Assembly (NCBI RefSeq): GCF_014202075.1
Contig: NZ_JACHFZ010000005.1
Location: 96,479-160,478, forward strand
DNA: 64,000 nucleotides
Source of the DNA: Brevundimonas basaltis
Lineage (GTDB): Bacteria; Pseudomonadota; Alphaproteobacteria; Caulobacterales; Caulobacteraceae
Reading direction: 5' to 3'
Positions 8,514 through 16,905 of this stretch are shown one piece after another. The stretch's first letter is position 1; each line of letters begins with the position of its first letter. A model generated the notes under the pieces. It did not search any database. It was given only the letters and a program-made list of their open reading frames with translations, and was not told the DNA's origin. The translations under genes and the position numbers were made by a program.

Positions 8514-9716
8514 ATGCAGTTCGACGAGGCTAGAGCGCCGCGGACGGAAGCACCCTCATCATACGTTGTGGGGGTCATGACGATGGAAGTCGAGGGGCGG
8601 GACTCCGGGCAGTTCAATCGCACCGTGGCCTGCGCTGTGGCTACTCTCGGAGAGATGTTCGCGGACGCGCCACGCCTGCGCACGCAGGCCTTTGCGTTTT
8701 CCGGCCCCCATCTGACTCCAGGGGCTGGCAACTATCAGCCGCTGGATTTCCTGGAGATCGGGCTCGCCGAGAAGCTGGAGCGTGATCTGCCGTTCCTGCT
8801 GATCGTCACCGAGGTCGACCTCGCCTCATCCTCGCTCGCCTACACCCTGGCGCTGCCGAGCCAGTTGACGAACGTCGCCATCATCTCGACGCGTCGCCTC
8901 GCTCCTGAGTTCTGGGGAGATGCGGCCGACGCCCGGAAGACCGCGGATCGTCTGGCGACGCTGATGCTCCATTGTTTTGGTCATCTCGTCGCCTTGCGCC
9001 ACGATCACGACCCCGCCAACGTGATGTATCCGCTGGAGCGGGTCGAGGATCTCGACCGCATGGGACGCCTGACCCCGGCGCAGCTGGAGCGGGTCGTCCG
9101 GGTCCTGCCGCATGAGGCCAACGAGCGCTCGACGCGGGACGGCAAGGCGGGTTTTGTCTTCAGTACACTCGCGCGCGACGCCGGCGCCATTACCCGCGCC
9201 GTCGGCAGAGCCAATCCATTCCGGCTCATCACCCGCATGCCCACCATGCTGGCGGCCGCCCTCTCCGTCATGATCGTGTTGCTGTTCAGCGCCGAGACAT
9301 GGGACGTCGCCTATGCCGTGACGGTCACCCAGATCGCTCTGTTCTCGATCGGCTGCCTGGCGGCGGCGACCTTCGTCCTGTACCGCGCCTTTGCGTTCAA
9401 GACCCTGATGAGCCGCGACCGGCGGATCACGGAATCGGGCGTCGTCACGATAGCGGCGACCTTCCTGTCGCTTCTGCTCACCCTGATCGTCATGTTCTCC
9501 TTCTTCGGCGCGCTCAGCTACATGGCCGTCATCACGGTGTTCCCGGTCGGGCTTATGGAAACCTGGCCGGGAACAGGGGAGGCCACGGCGGTGCTCGATC
9601 ACCTCAAGCTCAGCCTGTTCCTCGCAGGCATGGGGGTGCTTGCTGGGTCGCTGGGCGGACGGTCCGACAGCCGGGATATGGTGCGAGGCGTCCTGTTCGT
9701 CTTTGAGGAGACCTGA
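8514..9716 (+). CDS. membrane protein with degenerate archaemetzincin-like domain
   Basis: This is a 400-residue protein with a strong ribosome-binding site (GGGAGG, seven bases from the ATG). Residues 1 to about 200 resemble archaemetzincin proteases: FLLIVTEVDLASSSLAYTL, then NVAIISTRRL, then the zinc-site region HCFGHLVALRH followed by NVMYP. The three metzincin histidines (spacing 1, 5, 11) and the Met-turn are kept, but the catalytic glutamate of HExxH is a cysteine and the metzincin glycine is an alanine. The C-terminal half (about 240-400) has four or five membrane helices. It could be a membrane-bound metal-binding pseudo-protease or an enzyme with an altered mechanism. The function is unknown. 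Confidence 0.68.
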   Translation: MQFDEARAPRTEAPSSYVVGVMTMEVEGRDSGQFNRTVACAVATLGEMFADAPRLRTQAFAFSGPHLTPGAGNYQPLDFLEIGLAEKLERDLPFLLIVTEVDLASSSLAYTLALPSQLTNVAIISTRRLAPEFWGDAADARKTADRLATLMLHCFGHLVALRHDHDPANVMYPLERVEDLDRMGRLTPAQLERVVRVLPHEANERSTRDGKAGFVFSTLARDAGAITRAVGRANPFRLITRMPTMLAAALSVMIVLLFSAETWDVAYAVTVTQIALFSIGCLAAATFVLYRAFAFKTLMSRDRRITESGVVTIAATFLSLLLTLIVMFSFFGALSYMAVITVFPVGLMETWPGTGEATAVLDHLKLSLFLAGMGVLAGSLGGRSDSRDMVRGVLFVFEET

Positions 9717-9866
9717 TCGGGGGACCTGCGACGCCCTGCAAGATCGGCGTTGCCGATCCTGCCCCGCTATCAGGGACAGGCTGGTCGTCTCCTAGCTTGG
9801 GGACGGTGCGATAATGTCGGGGTGTTTCCCGGGTTACAGCGACCCGGCAGTTATCCAGGAAGAAAA

Positions 9867-9956
<90 letters not shown>

Positions 9957-10065
9957 GCGGGGCCGTAGGACGCTTGGTCGAGCGAGCGGCTTCTCTAATG
10001 GGGCGCGGGCCGGGCCGCAAGCCCTCGCCTGGCCTTCTTTCGGCCCTCGTCCGGGGACGGGTCGC

Positions 10066-11007
10066 TCAGCGCTGGGCGGGCAGGGGGAGGCCGAGCGTGT
10101 CGGCGCCGGAGATGTCAGTGTCGGCGGTGCGGAACAGTTCGGCCGGGCGCCCTCCGGTGGCGGCGGACAGTCGGCCGGTCGGCTCGACCAGGCCGGTGCG
10201 TTCGACGCCGCGGCGGAAATTCTGTTTGTGCAGCGACAGGCCGGCGACGGCCTCGGCCGCGGCCTGTAGCTCGGACAGGGTGAAGGTCGCGGGCATCAGG
10301 TCGAACAGCACCGGCCGGTATTTCAGCTTGCTGCGCAGCCGGCCGAGGCCGGTGGCCAGGATGCGGCGGTGGTCCGAGGCCATGGCCCGACCCGGCGCGC
10401 CCGACGGGATCGCCCGGTCGCGGTCGCGGGCCGCCTCGGCGACCAGTCCGGCCTCGTAGAGCAGCTCGTACCGCTCCAGCACCCGGCCCTCATTCCAGCG
10501 GTGGGAGGGCGAGGGGGCGAACAGGGTGTCGACCCGACTCCGGCGGCGAAGGTCGGCTCCGGCCCAGGCCGTCAAACCTTCGAGCAGGGGCGCCAGACAG
10601 GCCGGGGCCCCGTCGCGGCGATCCTCCCACGGGAAGATGTCCAGCACCGGCGTCCAGCGCGCTTCCGCCAGCGGCGCGTCGGCGGCGTCGGCGGTCAGGG
10701 CCAGATAGCCGACCGAGACCTCGCGTCGCCGCTCCGGCCCGGGGGTGGCGCGCGGACTGGCCCGGCCGAGGTCGCCGAAGGTGTAGAGTTGTTCGACGAA
10801 GCCGAGTCGAAAGCCGGTCTGGGCGGTCACGAAGGCGCGGAGGGCCAGTTCGAAGGTGCGGTCGCGGGCCGGATCGAAGGGCCCGAACGGGAGGGCCAGG
10901 GCCCTATCATCCCCAGGGGTGGTCAGGACGCAGGCCATGCGGTCGCGGAGCGCGATGACTACGGCCGAGAGACCGATGCGCACGCCCTGTTCCGCCGGCC
11001 CAGCCAT
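10066..11007 (-). CDS. NUDIX-like NAD-metabolism regulator (NrtR-related, COG4111-like)
   Basis: This 313-residue protein has an N-terminal NUDIX-like fold (IGLSAVVIALRDRMACVL, then a LYTFGDLGR segment) and a C-terminal winged-helix-like half containing LKYRPVLFDLMPATFTLSELQ and KQNFRRGVERTGLVEPTG. That C-terminal pattern is typical of NrtR-type regulators and their relatives. The catalytic Nudix box is not evident, which favours a ligand-sensing regulator over a hydrolase. I chose the ATG at 11007, which begins two bases after the stop of the upstream HD-domain gene; an overlapping GTG at 11025 is possible. The family assignment rests on the C-terminal motif. Confidence 0.7.
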   Translation of the reverse strand: MAGPAEQGVRIGLSAVVIALRDRMACVLTTPGDDRALALPFGPFDPARDRTFELALRAFVTAQTGFRLGFVEQLYTFGDLGRASPRATPGPERRREVSVGYLALTADAADAPLAEARWTPVLDIFPWEDRRDGAPACLAPLLEGLTAWAGADLRRRSRVDTLFAPSPSHRWNEGRVLERYELLYEAGLVAEAARDRDRAIPSGAPGRAMASDHRRILATGLGRLRSKLKYRPVLFDLMPATFTLSELQAAAEAVAGLSLHKQNFRRGVERTGLVEPTGRLSAATGGRPAELFRTADTDISGADTLGLPLPAQR

Positions 11008-11009
11008 GC

Positions 11010-11693
11010 CTACTCCGTATGCCACGCGTCGGGCGCGGGGACGAGGCCGACCGCCTCGGCCAACACCCTGTACCGTTCCAGATAGCGTTGCTGGGCGACC
11101 GGGGCGGGCAGGGGGTCGATGACGAGGTCGTACCCGGCCGGCGGCTTGCCGAAGAAGCCGAGGGCCTCGGTCCGGGTGAAGCCCGCCAACTGGGTCGCCT
11201 CGAAGAATGCGCAGGCCTTGTCGGCCTCCTTGATCAGCTTCTTTATCTCCACGGGCGTCTTGGCGGGCAGGCCGAAGCGGATATGGATGGCGTGCTCCAG
11301 ACGCGCTTCGAAATCCTTGTAGCTGACGCCGAGCGCCGCCTTGAACGGTGAGATCATGTCGCCAATGACGTATTCAGACGCGTCGTGAAGCAGGGCCGCG
11401 AGCCGCCATTTCGGCTCCAGTCCCGGCCGGATGTGGGCGGCGATCTCCTCGACCACGCAGCTGTGCTGGGCCACCGAGAAGGCATGTCCGCCGATGGTCT
11501 GGCCGTTCCAGCGCGCGACGCGGGCGAGCCCGTGCGCGATGTCCTCGACCTCGATGTCGAACGGGGACGGGTCGAGCAGGTCGAGCCGGCGGCCCGACAG
11601 CATCCGTTGCCAGGCGCGAGGCGCTTTCTTCGACGTCGATCGGGCGGTGGCGGCCAAGGCGTTATCCTGCGAGTGGCAGGTCAGGTGACGCAT
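11010..11693 (-). CDS. HD-domain hydrolase (YfbR-like)
   Basis: This 227-residue soluble protein contains the HD metal-binding motifs: GHAFSVAQHSCVVEEI near residue 70-85 and LLHDASEYVIGDM near 105. They are followed by LEHAIHIRFGL and IKEADKACAFFEA. The closest group by eye is the 5'-deoxynucleotidase YfbR-like family. The substrate cannot be told from sequence. Its stop is two bases from the start of the NUDIX-like regulator, so both could act in nucleotide or NAD metabolism (inference). Confidence 0.83.
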   Translation of the reverse strand: MRHLTCHSQDNALAATARSTSKKAPRAWQRMLSGRRLDLLDPSPFDIEVEDIAHGLARVARWNGQTIGGHAFSVAQHSCVVEEIAAHIRPGLEPKWRLAALLHDASEYVIGDMISPFKAALGVSYKDFEARLEHAIHIRFGLPAKTPVEIKKLIKEADKACAFFEATQLAGFTRTEALGFFGKPPAGYDLVIDPLPAPVAQQRYLERYRVLAEAVGLVPAPDAWHTE

Positions 11694-11722
11694 CCCGGCG
11701 CGGCGATCAACCCTGTGGGTCG

Positions 11723-12538
11723 TTATTCGCCGACGTTGAGGGCCACGAGGTCCTTGGCATCCTCGAACACCCGGCCACGATCCCGGTCCCGCGCCCGCAC
11801 CGTGGCCACGACGATCGGCCCGCCCGCGGGCCCGCGGGCTTCGTAACCGACCAGCCGCCAGCCCGCCTCGGACGGCCGGTTGTCGGTCAGGACCCAGCTT
11901 GCCCGCGTCGCGCCGCCGCCGGCCCAGGTTCGCACTTCGGCGGCGTCCTGGTTGGCCTGGACGCTGACGCTGTCGCCGCCGTCGGCGCTTTGGATGTCGA
12001 CGCGGCCGTCACCGTCAGTGGCGTCGATATGGAAACCGCCGATGCGCACGCTGGCCTCGTCGCCTTTCGACTCGATGTGCAGGCCGGGAAGCCGGACCGT
12101 GGCGTCGTCGCCATCGGCCTGTATATCGACTCCGGGCGCCCTCACCGAGGCCCGGTCGCCGGAAGGCGGACCGGCCTCGGTCAAAGCGCCCCCGGTCTTC
12201 AGCTGCGCAACCGCCTGGGGCATGGCCGCGGACAACCGGTCCTCAAAGGCCTTCAGGACTTCGCCGGGTTCGGCCCCGTGCAGCTTGACCAGGTGGAGGT
12301 TGACTTCGGCCCCGCGCGGCCCGGCGTATGTGCAGACGGCGCCGCCTTCGACCGCGGTCCCCTTACGGGTCAGCGAACCCATGGTCTGCGGACAGAGCAG
12401 GGTCTCTACGACCTTCAGCGCACCCTTGGCGTCCGGCTTTTCCGTATCCGTCGCCGAGATGCGCACGGTGTCGCCGTCGCACGCCGCGGTCAGCGCCGCG
12501 AGGCACAGGGCAGGAACCAGAAGGAAACGCGTGGGCAT
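11723..12538 (-). CDS. hypothetical lipoprotein with repeated beta-strand segments
   Basis: This 271-residue protein starts MPTRFLLVPALC and has a lipobox (LTAAC), so it is probably a lipoprotein. The first half contains two cysteines in ETLLCPQ and GAVCTYAG. Residues about 130-200 repeat short units of the type 'SVRAPGVDIQADGDDATVRL', 'PGLHIESKGDEASVRI' and 'GGFHIDATDGDGRVDI', which look like a short beta-solenoid or beta-sheet repeat. I do not recognise the family. It may be cotranscribed with the HD-domain gene 30 bases downstream. Confidence 0.65.
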   Translation of the reverse strand: MPTRFLLVPALCLAALTAACDGDTVRISATDTEKPDAKGALKVVETLLCPQTMGSLTRKGTAVEGGAVCTYAGPRGAEVNLHLVKLHGAEPGEVLKAFEDRLSAAMPQAVAQLKTGGALTEAGPPSGDRASVRAPGVDIQADGDDATVRLPGLHIESKGDEASVRIGGFHIDATDGDGRVDIQSADGGDSVSVQANQDAAEVRTWAGGGATRASWVLTDNRPSEAGWRLVGYEARGPAGGPIVVATVRARDRDRGRVFEDAKDLVALNVGE

Positions 12539-12634
12539 GGTGTCGGTCCTTGTGGCCCTCATCCTGCGCTCCAACCCTCGGGAATCCAGTGAAATCGCGG
12601 TAATCGGAATGACGAAACCTGTTCATTGCTGTGT

Positions 12635-13507
12635 TCAGACGCCCGGCCGCGCGCCCTCGCGGCGGCTCAGGAAGGCCAGCCGCTCGAACAGGTGGACATC
12701 CTGTTCGTTCTTGAGCAGCGCGCCGTGCAGGGGCGGGATCAGCCGGTTCGGCGAGGTTTCGCGCAGGGCCGCGGGATCGACGTCGTCGACCAGCAGCAGC
12801 TTCAGCCAGTCAAGCAGTTCCGAGGTAGACGGCTTTTTCTTCAGGCCCGGCGTGTCGCGGATCTCGTAGAAGGTCTTGAGCGCTTCCGAGACGAGGCGCG
12901 GCTTTATCCCGGGAAAGTGGACCTCGACGATAGCCTTCATCGTCTCGTCGTCCGGGAAGCGGATGTAGTGGAAGAAGCAGCGGCGCAGGAAGGCGTCCGG
13001 CAACTCCTTCTCGTTGTTCGAGGTGATGATCACGATCGGGCGCACAGCGGCGCGGATGGTCTCGCCCGTCTCCTGGACGAAGAACTCCATCCGGTCGAGT
13101 TCCTGCAGCAGGTCGTTGGGGAATTCGATATCGGCCTTGTCGATCTCGTCAATCAGCAGCACGGGCCGGGCGGGAGCGGTGAAGGCCTCCCACAGCTTGC
13201 CGGGTTTGAGGTAGTTGCGCACGTCGTGGACGCGCTCCTCACCCAACTGGCTGTCGCGCAGGCGCGAGACGGCGTCGTACTCGTACAGGCCATTGTGGGC
13301 CTTGGTCGTGGATTTGACGTGCCAGGTGATCAGCGGCGCGTTCAGGGCGCGGGCGATCTCATAGGCCAGCACGGTCTTGCCGGTGCCTGGCTCGCCCTTG
13401 ATCAGCAGCGGACGCTCCAGCGCGACGGCGGCGTTGACGGCGATCTTCAGGTCGTCGGTGGCGATATAATCCGAGGTTCCCTCGAACCGGTCGCTCTGGC
13501 GAGTCAT
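12635..13507 (-). CDS. MoxR-family AAA+ ATPase
   Basis: This 290-residue AAA+ protein has Walker A GEPGTGKT near residue 38-45, Walker B LLIDEIDKAD near 118, sensor 1 VIITSNNEKELPDA and the arginine-finger region FLRRCFFHYIRFP. MoxR ATPases act as chaperones for metallo-enzyme maturation or stress functions, normally with a VWA-domain partner. No VWA gene is adjacent here: downstream is an unrelated lipoprotein and upstream is the divergent flagellin gene. Confidence 0.9.
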   Translation of the reverse strand: MTRQSDRFEGTSDYIATDDLKIAVNAAVALERPLLIKGEPGTGKTVLAYEIARALNAPLITWHVKSTTKAHNGLYEYDAVSRLRDSQLGEERVHDVRNYLKPGKLWEAFTAPARPVLLIDEIDKADIEFPNDLLQELDRMEFFVQETGETIRAAVRPIVIITSNNEKELPDAFLRRCFFHYIRFPDDETMKAIVEVHFPGIKPRLVSEALKTFYEIRDTPGLKKKPSTSELLDWLKLLLVDDVDPAALRETSPNRLIPPLHGALLKNEQDVHLFERLAFLSRREGARPGV

Positions 13508-13705
13508 GAACGGGCTCCGATGATGTCCGGACAGGGGTAGCGAAGGCGTGCGGGGTTAACAACGATCATGTGGGGTCCCGGGCAACGCGGCGAACCCGGA
13601 AAAGATCGGCGCCCCCGCCCGCCCGGGCGGACATTTCTGCCGGGTCTCCGGTGGTCTGCCCCGGAAAATGACCAAACCGATCAAAGGGTTGAAGGGGCGT
13701 GGTCC

Positions 13706-13719
13706 GGCCCGATCCTTGC
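13706..13719 (+). promoter_or_regulatory. sigma-54 promoter of the flagellin gene
   Basis: The sequence CGGCCCGATCCTTGCG carries the invariant GG at 13706-13707 and GC at 13718-13719 with exactly ten bases between them, the -24/-12 rule for sigma-54. Transcription would start near 13731, leaving a leader of about 60 bases before the flagellin ATG. Caulobacter flagellin genes are known to use sigma-54 with upstream enhancer sites. Confidence 0.75.
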
Positions 13720-13793
13720 GTAGCCGTGCGCGAACCAGAACCGGTTCCGCGGCCAGAAGGCCGGTCTCCCCGACCAGAATGGAAGGATATCCG

Positions 13794-14624
13794 ATGGTTA
13801 TGTCGGTCAACACCAACGTGGGCGCTCAAATCGCGCTCCAGAACCTCAACGCGACCAACGCCCAACTGGCGACGACGCAGAACCGGATCAACACCGGCAA
13901 GTCTGTGTCGAGCGCCAAGGACAACGGGGCCATCTGGGCGATCGCTCAAGGCCAACGAGCCGAAATCGGGGCGCTGAACGCGGTGAAACAGTCTCTCGAT
14001 CGTGGCGTCGCCGCGGTCGATGTGGCGCTTGCGGCTGGCGAGACGGTCTCTGACCTCTTGCTGCAGATGAAGGAGAAGGCACTGGCGGCGACCGACGCGT
14101 CGCTCACGACCTCGGCTCGTGCAGCCCTCAATGAGGACTTCAAGGCCCTCCGCGATCAGATCGCCTCGGTAACCACCAACGCCGAATTCAACGGGATCAA
14201 CCTGCTGAAGACCGGCGCCACCGGATTCCAGGCCCTGGCCAATGCGCAGGGTACGTCCACCTTGACGGTCGGTGCGGAAGTCATGGCTCTGGGCAGCACG
14301 ACGGTATCCGTCGCCACCACGCAGTCGATCGACACCCTGACCAAGGCGACGGCCTCGCTTACGGCCGTCACCAATTCCATCGATGCGGTTTCGGGCGCGC
14401 TTGCGCGGCTCGGCACCAAGTCGAAGGCGCTCTCGACCCACATCACGTTCGTCGGCAAGCTGTCGGACGCGCTGGAATCGGGAGTGGGCAACCTGGTCGA
14501 CGCCGATCTGGCGAAGGAAAGCGCCAAGCTCCAGGCCCTGCAGACGAAGCAGCAACTGGGGGTTCAGGCGTTGGGCATCGCCAACCAGACTCCGCAGCTC
14601 GTTCTGTCGCTGTTCCGCAACTGA
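13794..14624 (+). CDS. flagellin (Caulobacter FljK-type)
   Basis: This 276-residue flagellin has the conserved N-terminal D0/D1 segment SVNTNVGAQIALQNLNATN and QNRINTGKSVSSAKDNGAIW. The C-terminal helix contains NLVDADLAKESAKLQALQ and ends LVLSLFRN. The length matches the short Caulobacter flagellins, which lack a large variable D2/D3 region. A GGAAGGA ribosome-binding site precedes ATGs at 13794 and 13800; either may be the start. A sigma-54 promoter lies upstream and a strong terminator follows the stop codon, so the gene forms its own transcription unit. No flaF or flbT gene is adjacent. Which paralogue it is cannot be told. Confidence 0.92.
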   Translation: MVMSVNTNVGAQIALQNLNATNAQLATTQNRINTGKSVSSAKDNGAIWAIAQGQRAEIGALNAVKQSLDRGVAAVDVALAAGETVSDLLLQMKEKALAATDASLTTSARAALNEDFKALRDQIASVTTNAEFNGINLLKTGATGFQALANAQGTSTLTVGAEVMALGSTTVSVATTQSIDTLTKATASLTAVTNSIDAVSGALARLGTKSKALSTHITFVGKLSDALESGVGNLVDADLAKESAKLQALQTKQQLGVQALGIANQTPQLVLSLFRN

Positions 14625-14642
14625 TTGTTTCCGGTTCTCGCA

Positions 14643-14670
14643 GGCGCCGGAGGGTTTGCCCTCCGGCGCC
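14643..14670 (+). terminator. hairpin terminator after flagellin
   Basis: A perfect 12-bp stem (GGCGCCGGAGGG / CCCTCCGGCGCC) with loop TTTG begins 18 bases after the flagellin stop. There is only a weak T run downstream. It lies between convergent genes and may serve both. Confidence 0.8.
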
Positions 14671-14679
14671 TCGTGCGTT

Positions 14680-15363
14680 TCAGGCCCCGAACAAGCCGGT
14701 TAGCCACGCCCACGCGTTGGCGGGAAGGCTCTGGGCCCACTCCCAGACCGGCAGCAGGTAGGGCGACACCCACTGCCAGGCCAGCCAGATGATCAGTCCC
14801 GCGAGGCAGAGCAGACCGACGGCGCACCAGGCGATCAGGATGGCCAGGCCGTCGCGCTGCATCAGGCCGAAGCCGAAAGTCGAGATAATCAGGGCCGGGA
14901 TCAGATTGCCCCCCCAGATCGGCAGCACGAGAATGATGGCAAGCAGGAAGGTGACGATGCCGATCAGCACTTCCGATACTTCGCTGGTCATGATCGTCAG
15001 GCGTGGCTTCGACAGCCGTTCGACCTTCGTCAACCGGGGCAGGACCGTATCCAGCCCGTTGCGGTAGGCCACCCTGTCAATCCAGCGGCGCAGCGCCCAT
15101 CTGGGCAGCCACAATTGATCCTGCCGGGTCGCCAGCTGCAGACCCATCAGCAACAGCGGCGCGCCCAGAATGGTCGTCGTTCCGGGAATTATCCCGATGG
15201 CGATGTTCATCAGGCCGAAGAACAGCATCAACGCCCCGAAGCCGCGCTCGCCGAACGCGTTCACCAGCTCGCCGAGGTAGAGCTTGGGGTCTTCCTTGGC
15301 TCCGATGTCCACCAGCACCTGCGAGAAGGGCCGTGTGTCGCTCTGATAGTCGTAGTCGGGCAT
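14680..15363 (-). CDS. ExoD-family exopolysaccharide synthesis membrane protein
   Basis: This 227-residue protein has a short soluble N-terminus (ELVNAFGERGFGALMLFFGL) that runs into four or more membrane helices, with the family-typical segment IPGTTTILGAPLLLMGLQLA and a basic loop WALRRWIDR. ExoD was named for an effect on exopolysaccharide synthesis and alkaline tolerance in rhizobia. The biochemical role is unknown. It stands alone, convergent with flagellin. Confidence 0.87.
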   Translation of the reverse strand: MPDYDYQSDTRPFSQVLVDIGAKEDPKLYLGELVNAFGERGFGALMLFFGLMNIAIGIIPGTTTILGAPLLLMGLQLATRQDQLWLPRWALRRWIDRVAYRNGLDTVLPRLTKVERLSKPRLTIMTSEVSEVLIGIVTFLLAIILVLPIWGGNLIPALIISTFGFGLMQRDGLAILIAWCAVGLLCLAGLIIWLAWQWVSPYLLPVWEWAQSLPANAWAWLTGLFGA

Positions 15364-15458
15364 GGGCGGCTGGCATACTCGCGCAACGGGTTTTCCGGTC
15401 TAGGCGTGACCGCGACGGCGCGCTACTTAACAAACGTCAATCGTTTGCGCCGGCGCCC

Positions 15459-15647
15459 TCAGGCTGCAGACGTGTGCTCCGGCTTGCCCTTGCGGCGGGT
15501 CCCCGCCATGTCTTCCAGTTCCTTCTCGCTCATCGAATCTTCCATCGATTTCGACGCGCCCTTCAGCTCGGATTTGGGCGTGTCGCCGCGTTTGGCCGAC
15601 AAGGCTGCGCCGGCGGCCTTTTGCTGGGCTGCGGATTTGGTGGGCAT
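15459..15647 (-). CDS. small DUF3008-type protein
   Basis: This is a 62-residue basic, hydrophilic protein starting MPTKSAAQQKAAGAALSAKR. The KSELKGASKSM and MSEKELEDMAGT segments match the DUF3008 family, which is widespread in Proteobacteria and has no known function. I chose the ATG at 15647 because family members start with this MP-KSAAQQKAAG segment. Confidence 0.85.
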   Translation of the reverse strand: MPTKSAAQQKAAGAALSAKRGDTPKSELKGASKSMEDSMSEKELEDMAGTRRKGKPEHTSAA

Positions 15648-15704
15648 GGCGGGTCTCCGTCTTCTCCGGCAAAGCAACCGAAGGCGAAGGCGGAAGTTCC
15701 AGGG

Positions 15705-16868
15705 TCAGCTGCCCAACAGTTCCCGCCCGATCAGGAAGCGGCGGATTTCGTTAGTGCCTGCGCCGATGTCGTACAGCTTGGCGTCGCGGACCAACCGCTC
15801 GACCGGCCACTCCTTGGTGTAGCCTGCGCCGCCGAGGGCCTGAACGGCCTCCAGCGATACCTTCACCGCGTTCTCGGAAGCCAGCAGGATTGCGCCCGCC
15901 GCGTCGTATCGCGTGGTCTTGCCGGCGTCACACGCCTTCGCCACGGCATAGACATAGGTGCGGGCCGAGTTAAGGGCCACGTACATGTCGGCGATCTTGG
16001 CCTGCATCAGCTGGAAGCTGCCGATGGCCTTGCCGAACTGCTTGCGTTCGCGGACGTAAGGCAGGACCACGTCCAACGCCGCCTGCATGATCCCCAGAGG
16101 GCCCGCTGAAAGCACGGCGCGCTCATAGTCCAGACCGCTCATCAACACGCCGGCGCCGCCGCCGACGGGACCCATGACGTTCTCTTCGGGGACCTCGCAG
16201 TCCTCGAACACCAGTTCGGCGGTGTCCGAGCCGCGCATGCCCATCTTGTCCAGCTTCTTCGAAACGCTGAAGCCCTTCATGCTCTTTTCGATCAGGAAGG
16301 CGGTGACGCCGCCATTGCCCTCGCCGGTGCGGGCATAGACCACCAGGGTGTCGGCCGAGGGAGCGTTGGTAATCCAGAATTTCGTGCCGTTCAGGACGTA
16401 GCGGTCGCCCTTCTTCACGGCCTGGGTGCGCATCGACATGACGTCAGAGCCGGATCCGGCCTCGGACATGGCCAGGGAGCCGACATGTTCGCCCGAAATC
16501 AGCTTGGGCAGATATTTGCGCTTCTGCTCGCCCGTGCCCCAGCGGCGAATCTGGTTGACGCACAGGTTGGAGTGGGCGCCGTAGCTGAGGCCGATCGAGG
16601 CCGAAGCTCGCGACACTTCTTCCATCGCCACCACATGCTCAAGATAGCCGAGGCCGAGGCCGCCGAACTCTTCCTCAACGGTGATGCCGTGCAGGCCCAG
16701 ATCGCCCATCTCGGGCCACAGCTCGCGCCGAAACTGGTTTTTCTCGTCGATCTCGGCGGCCAACGGCGCCAAGCGATCGGCGGCCCAGCGTGCGGTAGTC
16801 TCGCGGATCATGTCGGCATTCTCGCCGAGGCCGAAATCCATGGATTGGGGTGCGTTGGGAATGCTCAT
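15705..16868 (-). CDS. ivd: isovaleryl-CoA dehydrogenase
   Basis: This 387-residue acyl-CoA dehydrogenase oxidises isovaleryl-CoA to 3-methylcrotonyl-CoA in leucine breakdown, using FAD. The FAD and substrate motifs [15 protein letters not shown] near 135-150 and [17 protein letters not shown] near 165 are present. The catalytic glutamate sits in [15 protein letters not shown] near 250, the position used by isovaleryl-CoA dehydrogenases. The C-terminal [19 protein letters not shown] and [12 protein letters not shown] are classical. The product is the substrate of the methylcrotonyl-CoA carboxylase encoded at 51-58 kb, so in this genome the pathway is split over two loci. Confidence 0.9.
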   Translation of the reverse strand: MSIPNAPQSMDFGLGENADMIRETTARWAADRLAPLAAEIDEKNQFRRELWPEMGDLGLHGITVEEEFGGLGLGYLEHVVAMEEVSRASASIGLSYGAHSNLCVNQIRRWGTGEQKRKYLPKLISGEHVGSLAMSEAGSGSDVMSMRTQAVKKGDRYVLNGTKFWITNAPSADTLVVYARTGEGNGGVTAFLIEKSMKGFSVSKKLDKMGMRGSDTAELVFEDCEVPEENVMGPVGGGAGVLMSGLDYERAVLSAGPLGIMQAALDVVLPYVRERKQFGKAIGSFQLMQAKIADMYVALNSARTYVYAVAKACDAGKTTRYDAAGAILLASENAVKVSLEAVQALGGAGYTKEWPVERLVRDAKLYDIGAGTNEIRRFLIGRELLGS

Positions 16869-16905
16869 GGCGGCGGCGTAGCACCACGCCGCGCGCCTGG
16901 CAAAG

